A stretch of 64,000 nt of DNA, taken from positions 62,001-126,000 of the forward strand of contig CP128857.1 of the NCBI GenBank assembly GCA_030388725.1, written 5' to 3'. Every line of letters starts with the position of its first letter. Within the stretch, counting starts at the first letter, position 1. Origin of the DNA: Prodigiosinella aquatilis (GTDB lineage: Bacteria; Pseudomonadota; Gammaproteobacteria; Enterobacterales; Enterobacteriaceae). Below, piece by piece: positions 46,436 to 54,465 of this stretch. The notes beneath the pieces are model-generated. The model was not told the DNA's origin and did no database searches. It worked only from the letters and a program-made list of their open reading frames with translations. The position numbers were made by a program, and so were the translations under genes.

Positions 46436-46674
46436 GTCTATATCTCCAAAAATCAAATCAGCTCGAGCTTCGTAGAGGGTGTTGGCCGCCTCGTCAGGCT
46501 TTAGAGCCCATCTCAGCAAACTTCACTGAAAAGACTCTGTCATCAGGTAAACCTGCTGACATAGGCTCTTGACGCCACACCCAAGATTCTCAAAGGTGGC
46601 GTAGTATACGCTTTGAAGCGTAAGCGCTCAAGTCCCGAACAGCTAAAGATCCCCTCGGATCGTGGAAATATCTT

Positions 46675-47340
46675 TCAAATCCACCCGCGCTCGGCAAAAG
46701 AGATATGTTCTCCACGGCCAATAATCAGATGATCAAGCACGCGAATCTCCAATAACAAACACGCTTTGATGATTTGTTCGGTAATCGCGCGGTCAGCCTG
46801 ACTAGGCTCGGCTTTTCCCGAAGGATGGTTATGCGCCAGTATCAGCGCGGCAGCGTTGGACTTCAGCGCTTCGCGCACAATTTCCCTCGGATGCACCTCT
46901 ACAGCGTTAATAGTACCAGCAAACATTTCCTGATGGCGAATAACACGATGCTGATTGTCTAAAAACATGACCAGGAAAATTTCCCGTTCCTGATGCGCCA
47001 GCAGCAATTGCAAATATTGCAGTGTAACTTCTGAACTGAGCATGGCATCTTCCCTGGCCAGATGTGAGGAAAATAGCCGCCGAGCCAGCTCAGCCACTGC
47101 CTGCAACTGAGTATATTTTGAAATGCCGACGCCCCGGACGGAACAGAACCTTTCCCGATCTGCCGTCATCAGATGATACAGCGAGCCAAATTGTTCCAGC
47201 AGACTTTCCGATAATTGCATCACGTTCATTCCGGGTCGGCCGGTGCGCAGGAATATCGCCAGCAGCTCAACATCACTTAATACACCTGCACCCAAGCTAA
47301 CCAGCTTTTCACGCGGCGCATTTCCTTTATCCCATTCCAT
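46675..47340 (-). CDS. radC: RadC/YicR-family JAB-domain protein
   Basis: A 221-residue protein with an N-terminal helix-hairpin-helix part (SVRGVGISKYTQLQAVAELARR) and a C-terminal metal-binding JAB domain, motif HNHPSGKAEPSQAD near residues 170-183. The family name suggests DNA repair, but the function is not established. The longest frame uses a GTG at 47346 that would overlap the ribosome-binding site. The ATG at 47338-47340 lies six bases after GGAGA, so I chose it. Confidence 0.9.
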   Translation of the reverse strand: MEWDKGNAPREKLVSLGAGVLSDVELLAIFLRTGRPGMNVMQLSESLLEQFGSLYHLMTADRERFCSVRGVGISKYTQLQAVAELARRLFSSHLAREDAMLSSEVTLQYLQLLLAHQEREIFLVMFLDNQHRVIRHQEMFAGTINAVEVHPREIVREALKSNAAALILAHNHPSGKAEPSQADRAITEQIIKACLLLEIRVLDHLIIGRGEHISFAERGWI

Positions 47341-47537
47341 TGCCACTCTCCTTGGCTGTATTGCGCCGCTATCATCCCATTCCCGATGGCCCTGGGCGAT
47401 GTCGTGATCACAATGCTGCGAAGCCTCCCGCAGTTTTGTATTACGATTATGTCAAAGCTGGCTAAGCTTTGATGGAGATCATCCTCCTTCGGGTGTTTAG
47501 GGTGATGATGGCTCAGATCTGACAACAGGAGAAAGCG

Positions 47538-48026
47538 ATGATGAAAAGAGTCTGCTGTATCGGTATGTTGTTATTTGCTGCTGCTTTACCTGTCGGAACA
47601 CTTCAGGCACGACCCGTGCTCGACAAGCCGGCGCAGGACGCATTGCTCTCGGCGTTACACGATGAATATCACGCCGAAGCCTTTTATGCGGCGGTTATCG
47701 ATAAATTTGGTCAGGTAATGCCTTTCAGAAACATTATCAAGGCGGAGCGCAATCATGAGCGTATGCTGAAAAATCTCATGCAAACCTATGATCTTCCGAT
47801 CCCGCCCAATACGCTGCTTGGGGATGCCAGCCTGAAAAACACGGTACCGGCTACGTTGCGGGAAGCCTGTCAAATGGGGGTTGATGTAGAGAGCGCCAAT
47901 CGGGAACTCTATGATAAATCGTTAATTCCTGCCGTCGCTTCCCACCAGAACATCGTCGCCGTTTTTCAGAAATTGCGTGATGCTTCCCACAATAACCATT
48001 TACCAGCCTTTGAACGTTGCCGGTAA
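47538..48026 (+). CDS. Exported ferritin-like protein (DUF2202 type)
   Basis: A 162-residue protein with a signal peptide (cleavage likely after LQA near residue 24). The mature part has two helices with acidic and histidine residues, DEYHAEAFYAAVIDKFG and FRNIIKAERNHERMLKNL, the pattern of ferritin-like DUF2202 proteins, which may bind a di-iron centre. Two cysteines late in the mature part could form a disulfide. The function is unknown; redox or metal handling in the periplasm is a guess. GGAG precedes the ATG. It stands between radC and coaBC, a pair directly adjacent in E. coli. Confidence 0.72.
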   Translation: MMKRVCCIGMLLFAAALPVGTLQARPVLDKPAQDALLSALHDEYHAEAFYAAVIDKFGQVMPFRNIIKAERNHERMLKNLMQTYDLPIPPNTLLGDASLKNTVPATLREACQMGVDVESANRELYDKSLIPAVASHQNIVAVFQKLRDASHNNHLPAFERCR

Positions 48027-48163
48027 TCCGTATGGTGCGGGGTAAATATGGCCTCGCACCATATCAAACATAAACTCATAATGGGAAAATCCAGCACAAC
48101 GGCCAGATCCCGGAATGCTTATGGTAAAATACGGCATCTTTCGGCTGACAAGCGGATATAACG

Positions 48164-49405
48164 ATGACAGATTCTTCCCGTCTGCATGGACTTTCCGGCA
48201 AACATATCGTATTGGGTATCAGTGGGGGAATTGCCGCCTACAAATGCCCGGATTTGGTGCGGCGTTTACGTGATAACGGGGCTGAGGTGCGGGTGGTGAT
48301 GACGCCGGCGGCCAAAGCTTTTATTACACCGCTAACCCTGCAAGCCGTGTCCGGTCATCCGGTTGCTGATGATTTACTGGATCCTGGGGCGGAAGCCGCG
48401 ATGGGTCATATCGAGCTGGGAAAATGGGCAGATTTGGTGATTCTGGCGCCAGCTTCTGCAGATCTGATTGCACGTCTTGCTGCGGGTATGGCTAATGATT
48501 TATTAACCACCGCATGTCTGGCGACATCAGCACCGATAGTTGTGGTTCCGGCGATGAATCAACAGATGTACCGTGCTGTGCCAACGCAGGAGAACCTATG
48601 CAAGTTGGCAGAACGTGGTGTCCAACAGTGGGGACCTGACAGTGGAAGCCAGGCGTGTGGTGATGTTGGTCCAGGCAGGATGATTGACACGTTGGATATT
48701 GTGGCGCGGGCGCAGCAGTTTTTTTCTTGTGTCAACGATCTGCAACACCTCAATATTATGATCACGGCGGGACCAACTCGTGAAGCGCTTGATCCGGTAC
48801 GTTTCATCAGCAACCACAGTTCCGGGAAAATGGGATTTGCCATTGCTCAGGCGGCAGCGGCACGGGGTGCCAACGTTACGCTGATCGCGGGACCGGTAGC
48901 TATACCAACCCCCGGCAATGTCCGGCGGATTGATGTCATCGGTGCGTTGGAAATGCATCAGGCCGTAATGATGGCCGCACCTCAGCAGCATATTGTCATC
49001 GGTTGCGCGGCGGTCGCTGATTACCGGGCCAAAACCGTGGCGGATGAAAAAATCAAAAAACAGGGTGATGAAATGACTGTTACCCTGATAAAGAATCCAG
49101 ATATTATCGCTGATGTTGCCGCGATGAATAAAAATCGACCTTATGTTGTCGGGTTTGCTGCTGAAACCTGTAATGTGGAAGAATACGCGCGGCAGAAACT
49201 GGTCCGTAAGAATCTGGACCTCATCTGCGCAAACGATGTTTCTCTTTCCGGTCATGGTTTTAATACGGAAACCAATGCGTTACATCTTTTTTGGCTCGGT
49301 GGGGACAAGCCATTGCCGCAGTGCAATAAGCGCCTGTTGGGTCAACAGTTAATTGACGAGATTGTCAGCCGTTATGATGAAAAAAATCGACGTAAAAATT
49401 CTTGA
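48164..49405 (+). CDS. coaBC: Bifunctional phosphopantothenoylcysteine synthetase/decarboxylase
   Basis: Two steps of coenzyme A synthesis in one flavoprotein. The N-terminal decarboxylase half (about 1-190) has GISGGIAAYKCPDLVRRL, the His in AAMGHIELGKW, PAMNQQMY and the catalytic cysteine in SQACGDVGPGRM. The synthetase half has ITAGPTREALDPVRFISNHSSGKMG and AAVADYRAKTVADEKIKK. It has 413 residues (E. coli about 406). The 3' end overlaps dut by 32 bases. Confidence 0.96.
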   Translation: MTDSSRLHGLSGKHIVLGISGGIAAYKCPDLVRRLRDNGAEVRVVMTPAAKAFITPLTLQAVSGHPVADDLLDPGAEAAMGHIELGKWADLVILAPASADLIARLAAGMANDLLTTACLATSAPIVVVPAMNQQMYRAVPTQENLCKLAERGVQQWGPDSGSQACGDVGPGRMIDTLDIVARAQQFFSCVNDLQHLNIMITAGPTREALDPVRFISNHSSGKMGFAIAQAAAARGANVTLIAGPVAIPTPGNVRRIDVIGALEMHQAVMMAAPQQHIVIGCAAVADYRAKTVADEKIKKQGDEMTVTLIKNPDIIADVAAMNKNRPYVVGFAAETCNVEEYARQKLVRKNLDLICANDVSLSGHGFNTETNALHLFWLGGDKPLPQCNKRLLGQQLIDEIVSRYDEKNRRKNS

Positions 49406-49832
49406 CGCACGTATTGGGCAACAGTTCCCATTGCCTACTTATGCGACGCCAGGGTCTGCGGGCCTGGATCTACGCGCCTGTCTGGACAACGCTATCGAAC
49501 TAGGCGCGGGCGAGACAACGCTGGTGCCAACCGGTTTGGCTATTCATATCGGTGATCCGACGCTGGCGGCGGTTGTCCTACCGCGTTCCGGGCTGGGCCA
49601 TAAGCACGGTGTGGTACTGGGTAATCTGGTGGGTCTGATAGACTCCGATTATCAGGGTCAACTGATGGTATCAGTCTGGAACCGTGGCAAGCAGTTGTTC
49701 ACCATTGAACCAGGCGAACGTATTGCACAACTGGTGTTTGTACCGGTAGTTCAGGCTGAGTTTAACTTGGTTGATGATTTTGTCAGCAGTGAACGAGGCG
49801 ACGGTGGTTTTGGTCATTCTGGCCGAAACTGA
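49374..49832 (+). CDS. dut: Deoxyuridine triphosphatase
   Basis: Hydrolyses dUTP to dUMP, keeping uracil out of DNA. The 152 residues match E. coli. The five family motifs are visible, among them GSAGLDLRA, PRSGLGHKHGV, GLIDSDYQGQLMVSVWN and the C-terminal RGDGGFGHSGRN arm. The frame opens at 49353, but the ATG at 49374 gives the exact family start MMKKIDVKILDARIGQQ. It overlaps coaBC, so the two are probably translated from one message. Confidence 0.96.
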   Translation: MMKKIDVKILDARIGQQFPLPTYATPGSAGLDLRACLDNAIELGAGETTLVPTGLAIHIGDPTLAAVVLPRSGLGHKHGVVLGNLVGLIDSDYQGQLMVSVWNRGKQLFTIEPGERIAQLVFVPVVQAEFNLVDDFVSSERGDGGFGHSGRN

Positions 49833-49867
49833 CGTGTAGTCAGCGCTTTACCTCTCAAAAAATATAA

Positions 49868-49893
49868 GCCACAGCGCATTTCGCGACTGTGGC
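49868..49893. terminator. Hairpin between dut and slmA
   Basis: GCCACAG and CTGTGGC form a seven-pair stem, with a further short CGC/GCG pairing inside. The T-run is weak on the plus strand but good on the minus strand. It may attenuate transcription from dut into slmA. Confidence 0.45.
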
Positions 49894-49941
49894 GTTACTT
49901 GATGTTTGTCAGTTAACTTTTTTATCAAGGGTCTTTCATAC

Positions 49942-50538
49942 ATGGCAGAGAAAGAAAATAAGAAAGGGAATCGTCGCGAGGAAATTTTGCAGGTGTTGGC
50001 GCAAATGCTGGAATCCAGTGATGGGAGTCAGCGTATTACCACTGCGAAGTTGGCCGCTAATGTAGGGGTTTCTGAAGCGGCACTGTACCGGCATTTTCCC
50101 AGCAAAACACGGATGTTTGACAGCCTGATTGAATTTATTGAAAACAGTCTGACTACCCGTATCAACCTGATTCTGCAGGATGAAAAAGACACATTTAACC
50201 GTCTGCGTTTGATATTGCTGCTTATTCTGGGATTTGCAGAAAAAAATCCGGGATTGACCCGCATTCTTACTGGTCATGCGCTGATGTTTGAACAAGATCG
50301 CTTGCAAGGGCGGATTAACCAGCTGTTTGATCGTATCGAATCACAGATAAAACAGGTCTTGCGTGAGCATAAATTGCGTGGTGGACAGTCTTTCAGACAT
50401 GACGAAACTCTGTTGGCCAGTCAGTTGCTGGCCTTCTGTGAAGGTATGCTTTCTCGTTATACCCGTTCTGAATTTCGCTACCTTCCCACACAGGAATTCG
50501 ACCTTCGCTGGCCATTGCTGGCCACTCAGATGTGTTAG
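49942..50538 (+). CDS. slmA: Nucleoid occlusion factor SlmA
   Basis: TetR-type DNA-binding protein that blocks FtsZ assembly over the chromosome. The 198 residues match E. coli. The start is MAEKENKKGNRREEILQ and the helix-turn-helix is ITTAKLAANVGVSEAALYRHFPSKTRMF (about residues 32-59, split across its two helices). The frame opens twelve codons earlier, but the ATG at 49942 gives the family start. The dut-slmA-pyrE neighbourhood is standard. Confidence 0.96.
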   Translation: MAEKENKKGNRREEILQVLAQMLESSDGSQRITTAKLAANVGVSEAALYRHFPSKTRMFDSLIEFIENSLTTRINLILQDEKDTFNRLRLILLLILGFAEKNPGLTRILTGHALMFEQDRLQGRINQLFDRIESQIKQVLREHKLRGGQSFRHDETLLASQLLAFCEGMLSRYTRSEFRYLPTQEFDLRWPLLATQMC

Positions 50539-50625
50539 CTTTATGTCTGGAATGGTTTGAATCGGGCGCTTGTCGTCAATGATTATCGCGCCGTTGATGA
50601 CTATCGCTTATATGCTTTCGTCTTG

Positions 50626-51267
50626 CTATACGCCGTATTGATCGCGATACGCCTGCACAGCGGTTAGATGGTCGGCCATCTCCGGTTTTTCCGTTAGATA
50701 GGCAATTAATTCCTTCAGGGTAATGATGGAAATCACTTTGCAGTGATAGTCGCGTTCCACTTCCTGAATAGCGGAAATGTCACCGCGGCCACGTTCCTGA
50801 CGATCCAGCGCAATCAATACCCCTGCCAATGTAGCGCCCTGTGCAGCGATGATCTCCATGGATTCACGAATGGCGGTGCCAGCAGTAATCACGTCATCTA
50901 CCAACATGATGCGACCGGTTAACGGACTGCCGACCAAATTGCCCCCTTCGCCGTGTTCTTTGGCTTCCTTGCGGTTAAAACAGTAAGGCAAATCCCGGTC
51001 ATGATGTTCAGCCAGTGCCACGGCTGTGGTGGTGGCAATAGGAATACCTTTGTATGCTGGCCCGAACAGCACATCAAACTCAATGCCGGAATCCATCAGC
51101 GCAGCAGCATAAAAACGGCCCAGTAACGCCAGATCACGACCGGTATTGAATAGTCCGGCATTAAAGAAATAGGGGCTGGTACGCCCTGATTTCAGGGTAA
51201 ATTCGCCGAATTTTAATACCTGTTTGTTGAGCGCAAACTCAATAAACTGGTGTTGATAGGTTTTCAT
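50626..51267 (-). CDS. pyrE: Orotate phosphoribosyltransferase
   Basis: Makes orotidine monophosphate from orotate and PRPP in pyrimidine synthesis. It has 213 residues as in E. coli. The PRPP-binding motif is IMLVDDVITAGTAI and the flexible loop is NRKEAKEHGEGG. The ATG at 51265-51267 follows AAGGAGATGCATTC; a longer frame to 51327 is not used. pyrE lies downstream of rph, as in E. coli, where its expression depends on an attenuator in the gap. Here that gap is altered by an inserted element. Confidence 0.96.
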   Translation of the reverse strand: MKTYQHQFIEFALNKQVLKFGEFTLKSGRTSPYFFNAGLFNTGRDLALLGRFYAAALMDSGIEFDVLFGPAYKGIPIATTTAVALAEHHDRDLPYCFNRKEAKEHGEGGNLVGSPLTGRIMLVDDVITAGTAIRESMEIIAAQGATLAGVLIALDRQERGRGDISAIQEVERDYHCKVISIITLKELIAYLTEKPEMADHLTAVQAYRDQYGV

Positions 51268-51307
51268 GAATGCATCTCCTTGTGATGGTGCAAAATTATA
51301 GGGCCAT

Positions 51308-51498
51308 AAAAAAGCGACCGTCGACAAACCTACGTATAGCGTCAGAACGGCGATAATGAGAAAGAAGAGTAAAGCATCCGCGCCAGGGATGGCGCGGCTT
51401 GAGCTTACAGGGAGGTGCTTGTAGCGTCTTTACGATCTTCTCATTATCGTCGCTATATAGACTTTGTCATCAAACTCAAGCGACCGTCGAGGTCGCTT
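51308..51498 (-). promoter_or_regulatory. rph-pyrE attenuator with a duplicated right arm
   Basis: On the minus strand, just after the rph stop, AAGCGACC pairs with GGTCGCTT to form an eight-pair hairpin (51478-51498), but no T-run follows. The same 13 bases, TCGACGGTCGCTT, recur at 51312-51324 and there run into six T residues and then the pyrE leader. The left arm can thus pair with either copy, and only the distant pairing would make an intrinsic terminator. E. coli pyrE is controlled by such an attenuator, coupled to rph translation. Confidence 0.6.
51335..51457. repeat. 123-base palindromic miniature element in the rph-pyrE gap
   Basis: Outer arms TATAGCG (51335-51341) and CGCTATA (51451-51457) enclose longer arms CGATAATGAGAA and TTCTCATTATCG, and a central hairpin made of CCGCGCCA and TGGCGCGG around GGGA. 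The nested symmetry and the 13-base direct repeats outside suggest a non-coding mobile or dispersed repeat and not a gene. No protein frame is present. Confidence 0.6.
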
Positions 51499-51509
51499 TA
51501 AGAACATGA

Positions 51510-52223
51510 TTAGGCTAATGCCGCTTTCTGCGCCTGGACGATGGTTTCAATTCCGCCTCGCGCCAGCGCCAGCAATGACAACAGTTCCTCGTGGCTGAAA
51601 GGTTCACCTTCTGCCGTACCCTGAACTTCAATCATGCGGCCATCTTCTGTCATCACCACATTCATATCGGTTTCAGCGACTGAGTCTTCCACGTATTCCA
51701 GATCGCACACCGCTTCGCCGTTAACAATCCCCACCGATACGGCGGCGACCATGCCTTTCAGCGGGTTTTTCTTAAGCCGACCGCTGGCAACCAGACCATT
51801 GAGGGCATCGGCCAAGGCGACACAGGCACCAGTGATGGATGCCGTGCGGGTACCGCCATCGGCTTGCAGAACGTCACAATCCAGCGTGATGGTGTACTCA
51901 CCCAGGAGTTTAAGATCGATAGCCGCACGCAGAGAACGGGCGATCAGACGCTGGATTTCCAGTGTACGGCCACCTTGTTTGCCTTTTGCTGCTTCACGGG
52001 CATTACGGCTGTGGGTTGCGCGTGGCAACATGCCATATTCGGCGGTCACCCAGCCTTGTCCCTGTCCTTTCAGGAAGCGCGGGACGCCTTCCTCTACCGT
52101 CGCATTACACAGGACTTTGGTATCGCCAAATTCCACCAACACCGAACCTTCGGCATGTTTTGTGTAATTGCGGGTTAATTTGAGGGGACGTATTTGTTGT
52201 GCACTTCGGCCTGCAGGGCGCAT
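51510..52223 (-). CDS. rph: Ribonuclease PH
   Basis: Phosphorolytic exoribonuclease that trims the 3' ends of tRNA precursors. It has 237 residues. Motifs are MRPAGRSAQQIRPLKLTRNY at the start, GMLPRATHSRNAREAAKGKQGGR (the conserved arginine-rich phosphate site, split at the centre), and LDCDVLQADGGTRTASITGA. The full length and intact C-terminus argue for an active enzyme, unlike the frameshifted rph of E. coli K-12. It is the first gene of rph-pyrE. The yicC gene usually found divergent from rph is not present here. Confidence 0.95.
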   Translation of the reverse strand: MRPAGRSAQQIRPLKLTRNYTKHAEGSVLVEFGDTKVLCNATVEEGVPRFLKGQGQGWVTAEYGMLPRATHSRNAREAAKGKQGGRTLEIQRLIARSLRAAIDLKLLGEYTITLDCDVLQADGGTRTASITGACVALADALNGLVASGRLKKNPLKGMVAAVSVGIVNGEAVCDLEYVEDSVAETDMNVVMTEDGRMIEVQGTAEGEPFSHEELLSLLALARGGIETIVQAQKAALA

Positions 52224-52410
52224 GGCTCATCTCCGGCTGGTTTATTGACTGGCGCGCATTATACGGCCTTCATTGCGCTGTGCCTACCGGCAAGACAGAT
52301 GAAAATTTATGCAACCATGTTATATGGGGTATGGCTGTCGGTTGTGGAGCGCCGCGTTCATGATGTGTAGAATGCCTGCATCGTCTACTATCAGGCTTGC
52401 CGATAACACC

Positions 52411-52797
52411 ATGAGTGATTCCCCGCAGACTACCAGAATATCGCCCAAGAAAATTCCCTGGCAACAGCAGGGCAGTACGCCGGATTATCGCTTTTCCCTG
52501 GCTAATGAACGTACCTTTCTGGCATGGATCCGTACTGCGATGGCATTTCTGGCTGGCGCAGTGGCTATCGATCAGTTTGCGCTTAATCTGGCACCGTTAA
52601 TGGTACGGGAAGGTGCGGCTATTTTTCTTTCGTTTGTCTCGGCACTGCTGGCATTTATGGCCTATCGTCGCTGGGTTTCCAATGAATTGGCGATGCGTAC
52701 CGGAAAAAGTCTGCCCTATACCCGGATGTTGATCATGATCGCCAGCTGCATTATCGGTATTTCGGTGATGTTGGCACTGGTCATTTTACTGATTTAA
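52411..52797 (+). CDS. yidH: DUF202 membrane protein YidH
   Basis: A 128-residue inner-membrane protein with three hydrophobic segments (about residues 45-65, 70-90 and 105-127). The DUF202 motif DYRFSLANERTFLAWIRTAMAF begins near residue 24. The function is unknown. The frame is open from 52309, but the ATG at 52411 gives a length near the family norm; its ribosome-binding site is weak. It is followed after 10 bases by yidG. Confidence 0.83.
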   Translation: MSDSPQTTRISPKKIPWQQQGSTPDYRFSLANERTFLAWIRTAMAFLAGAVAIDQFALNLAPLMVREGAAIFLSFVSALLAFMAYRRWVSNELAMRTGKSLPYTRMLIMIASCIIGISVMLALVILLI

Positions 52798-52807
52798 GGC
52801 AAGGTGA

Positions 52808-53152
52808 ATGGTGAACAACCTGACTTCACACCGGGATCCGGGTCTACAGCCTGAACGTACTGGGCTGGCATGGTCCCGCACCGCATTCCTGATGCTGGTG
52901 AATAGCGTATTGCTGCTGAAAGCCGGATCAATGAAAAATCAGATGGTCATGCTGGTCGCCGGTATACTGCTGCTACTGGTTACTCTTGTCATGTACATCT
53001 GGTCCGCACTGCGATTGCGTTTTATCCTGCATACCAACCATCCTTGCTCCGGGCTGACTATTCACATGGCGCGTTTTTTTACGTTAGCCATTGTGGCTAC
53101 CGCGCTGCTAGTAGCATTGCTAAATATCATCCACCTTATCACCATGGCTTAA
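52808..53152 (+). CDS. yidG: DUF202 membrane protein YidG
   Basis: A 114-residue membrane protein with the motif DPGLQPERTGLAWSRTAFLML, typical of DUF202, and three hydrophobic segments. It pairs with yidH, the adjacent gene also in E. coli. The function is unknown. AAGGTG precedes the ATG at 52808; a GTG three bases later is an alternative start. Confidence 0.83.
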   Translation: MVNNLTSHRDPGLQPERTGLAWSRTAFLMLVNSVLLLKAGSMKNQMVMLVAGILLLLVTLVMYIWSALRLRFILHTNHPCSGLTIHMARFFTLAIVATALLVALLNIIHLITMA

Positions 53153-53341
53153 TACGGTTTTTATTGATGTCAGTCATCAGGGTTGCGTAAACCCGTCATC
53201 TTTCAAACTAGTGGGTATATTGGTTTGATCGCTGTTTTAATCCGATTTTACAGCTATAACATTAACGTATGGTTATGGCATTACCATCATTTATTTGGTG
53301 TTATTTAATCCCACTAAATTATTATTTAACAATGGGTTAAG

Positions 53342-53372
53342 TTGTTTTCACGGTATAACCTAAGGTTATACC
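53342..53372 (+). promoter_or_regulatory. Putative promoter and operator of the dgc-gsi-peptidase operon
   Basis: GGTATAACC at 53352-53360 and GGTTATACC at 53364-53372 are perfect inverted copies around TAA. They overlap a possible sigma-70 promoter, TTGTTT at 53342-53347 and TTATAC at 53366-53371 with 18 bases between. A repressor bound there would block the operon. A weaker inverted pair (ATAAC, GTTAT) lies near 53256-53276. No regulator gene is adjacent. The rest of this 301-base gap is AT-rich and has no gene. Confidence 0.5.
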
Positions 53373-53453
53373 CCACTCATAAACAAGTATTCGTCAGTAT
53401 AGATGCATCGTGGAATAGTCTTATCAATCTCATTTGATCACGGATAAGACATT

Positions 53454-54461
53454 ATGCTGATTCCTCAACCTTACCTGCTTTTCCTTGGTGACGTGACTGA
53501 TCCGCTAGCGGTAAAAACGGCACGTGGCATTTATTCCTGGCGCCCTGAACAGTGTGTCGGGCAATTGCGTTTGCCGGGCAGCACTGTGTCACTAGGGTTG
53601 GACGATCTGAATATTCAGGCCGCTGTCGCCCACGGTGCCAAAACACTGGTCCTGGGTACGGCTAATGCTGGCGGATTTCTTCCACAACACTGGATCGTCA
53701 CTGTATGTGAAGCTATCACTGCCGGTATGAATGTCGCCAATGGTCTGCATCAGCGCCTGACTGACGTACCGGGTTTGCAGGAATTGGCTGATCAGCATCA
53801 GGTACAGTTGTTTGATATTCGCCACATGCGGCCGGAGCTTACCGTGGGTAGCGGTAAAAAACGCAGCGGTAAACGCGTACTAACGGTCGGTACAGATTGC
53901 TCCGTCGGCAAAATGTATACCTCACTGGCACTGGAAGCGGCCATGCGTGCGTTAGGCATGAAGGCGGATTTCCGCGCTACCGGTCAGACGGGTGTTCTGG
54001 TCGCGGGTGACGGTATCGCTATTGATGCGGTGATCGCCGATTTTATTGCCGGTGCCGCCGAAGCCTTGTCTCCAGCCAACGAAGATGATCACTGGGATAT
54101 CGTCGAAGGACAGGGGTCGTTGTTTCATCCGTCTTATGCGGGTGTCAGTACCGGTCTGATTCACGGTGCGCAGCCGCACTGGCTGGTGATGTGCCATGAA
54201 ATGGGCCGTCCTCATATGCGTCATTTGCCGCATCAGCCGATGGTCAGTCTGGATGATTGCGTAGAAGCCAACCTGCGGGCTGCACGGGTGACTAACCCTG
54301 ACGTTCAACTGGCTGGTTTTGCCATCAATACGTCCGGCCACAATGAGCAGGAAGCGCGTGATTACTGTGACCAGCTCAGCCAGCAGTTTGGTGTCCCGGC
54401 CACTGACCCGATACGTTTTGGTATTGACGACATCGCCGCACTGCTGAGAGACCGAGGATAA
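53454..54461 (+). CDS. dgcN: DUF1611-family D-glutamate N-acetyltransferase
   Basis: A 335-residue cytoplasmic protein of the DUF1611 family. Members named DgcN acetylate D-glutamate, which lets DgcA racemise it (known for marine Proteobacteria and haloarchaea). It has an N-terminal Rossmann-like domain (to about residue 130) and a C-terminal P-loop domain with VGTDCSVGKMYTSLALE at about 145-161, then DFRATGQTGVLVAGDG and IEGQGSLFHPSYAGVS-type text (here VEGQGSLFHPSYAG). It is first in a nine-gene operon, four bases before dgcA. The specific reaction is inferred from family and neighbour. Confidence 0.8.
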   Translation: MLIPQPYLLFLGDVTDPLAVKTARGIYSWRPEQCVGQLRLPGSTVSLGLDDLNIQAAVAHGAKTLVLGTANAGGFLPQHWIVTVCEAITAGMNVANGLHQRLTDVPGLQELADQHQVQLFDIRHMRPELTVGSGKKRSGKRVLTVGTDCSVGKMYTSLALEAAMRALGMKADFRATGQTGVLVAGDGIAIDAVIADFIAGAAEALSPANEDDHWDIVEGQGSLFHPSYAGVSTGLIHGAQPHWLVMCHEMGRPHMRHLPHQPMVSLDDCVEANLRAARVTNPDVQLAGFAINTSGHNEQEARDYCDQLSQQFGVPATDPIRFGIDDIAALLRDRG

Positions 54462-54465
54462 GCTG

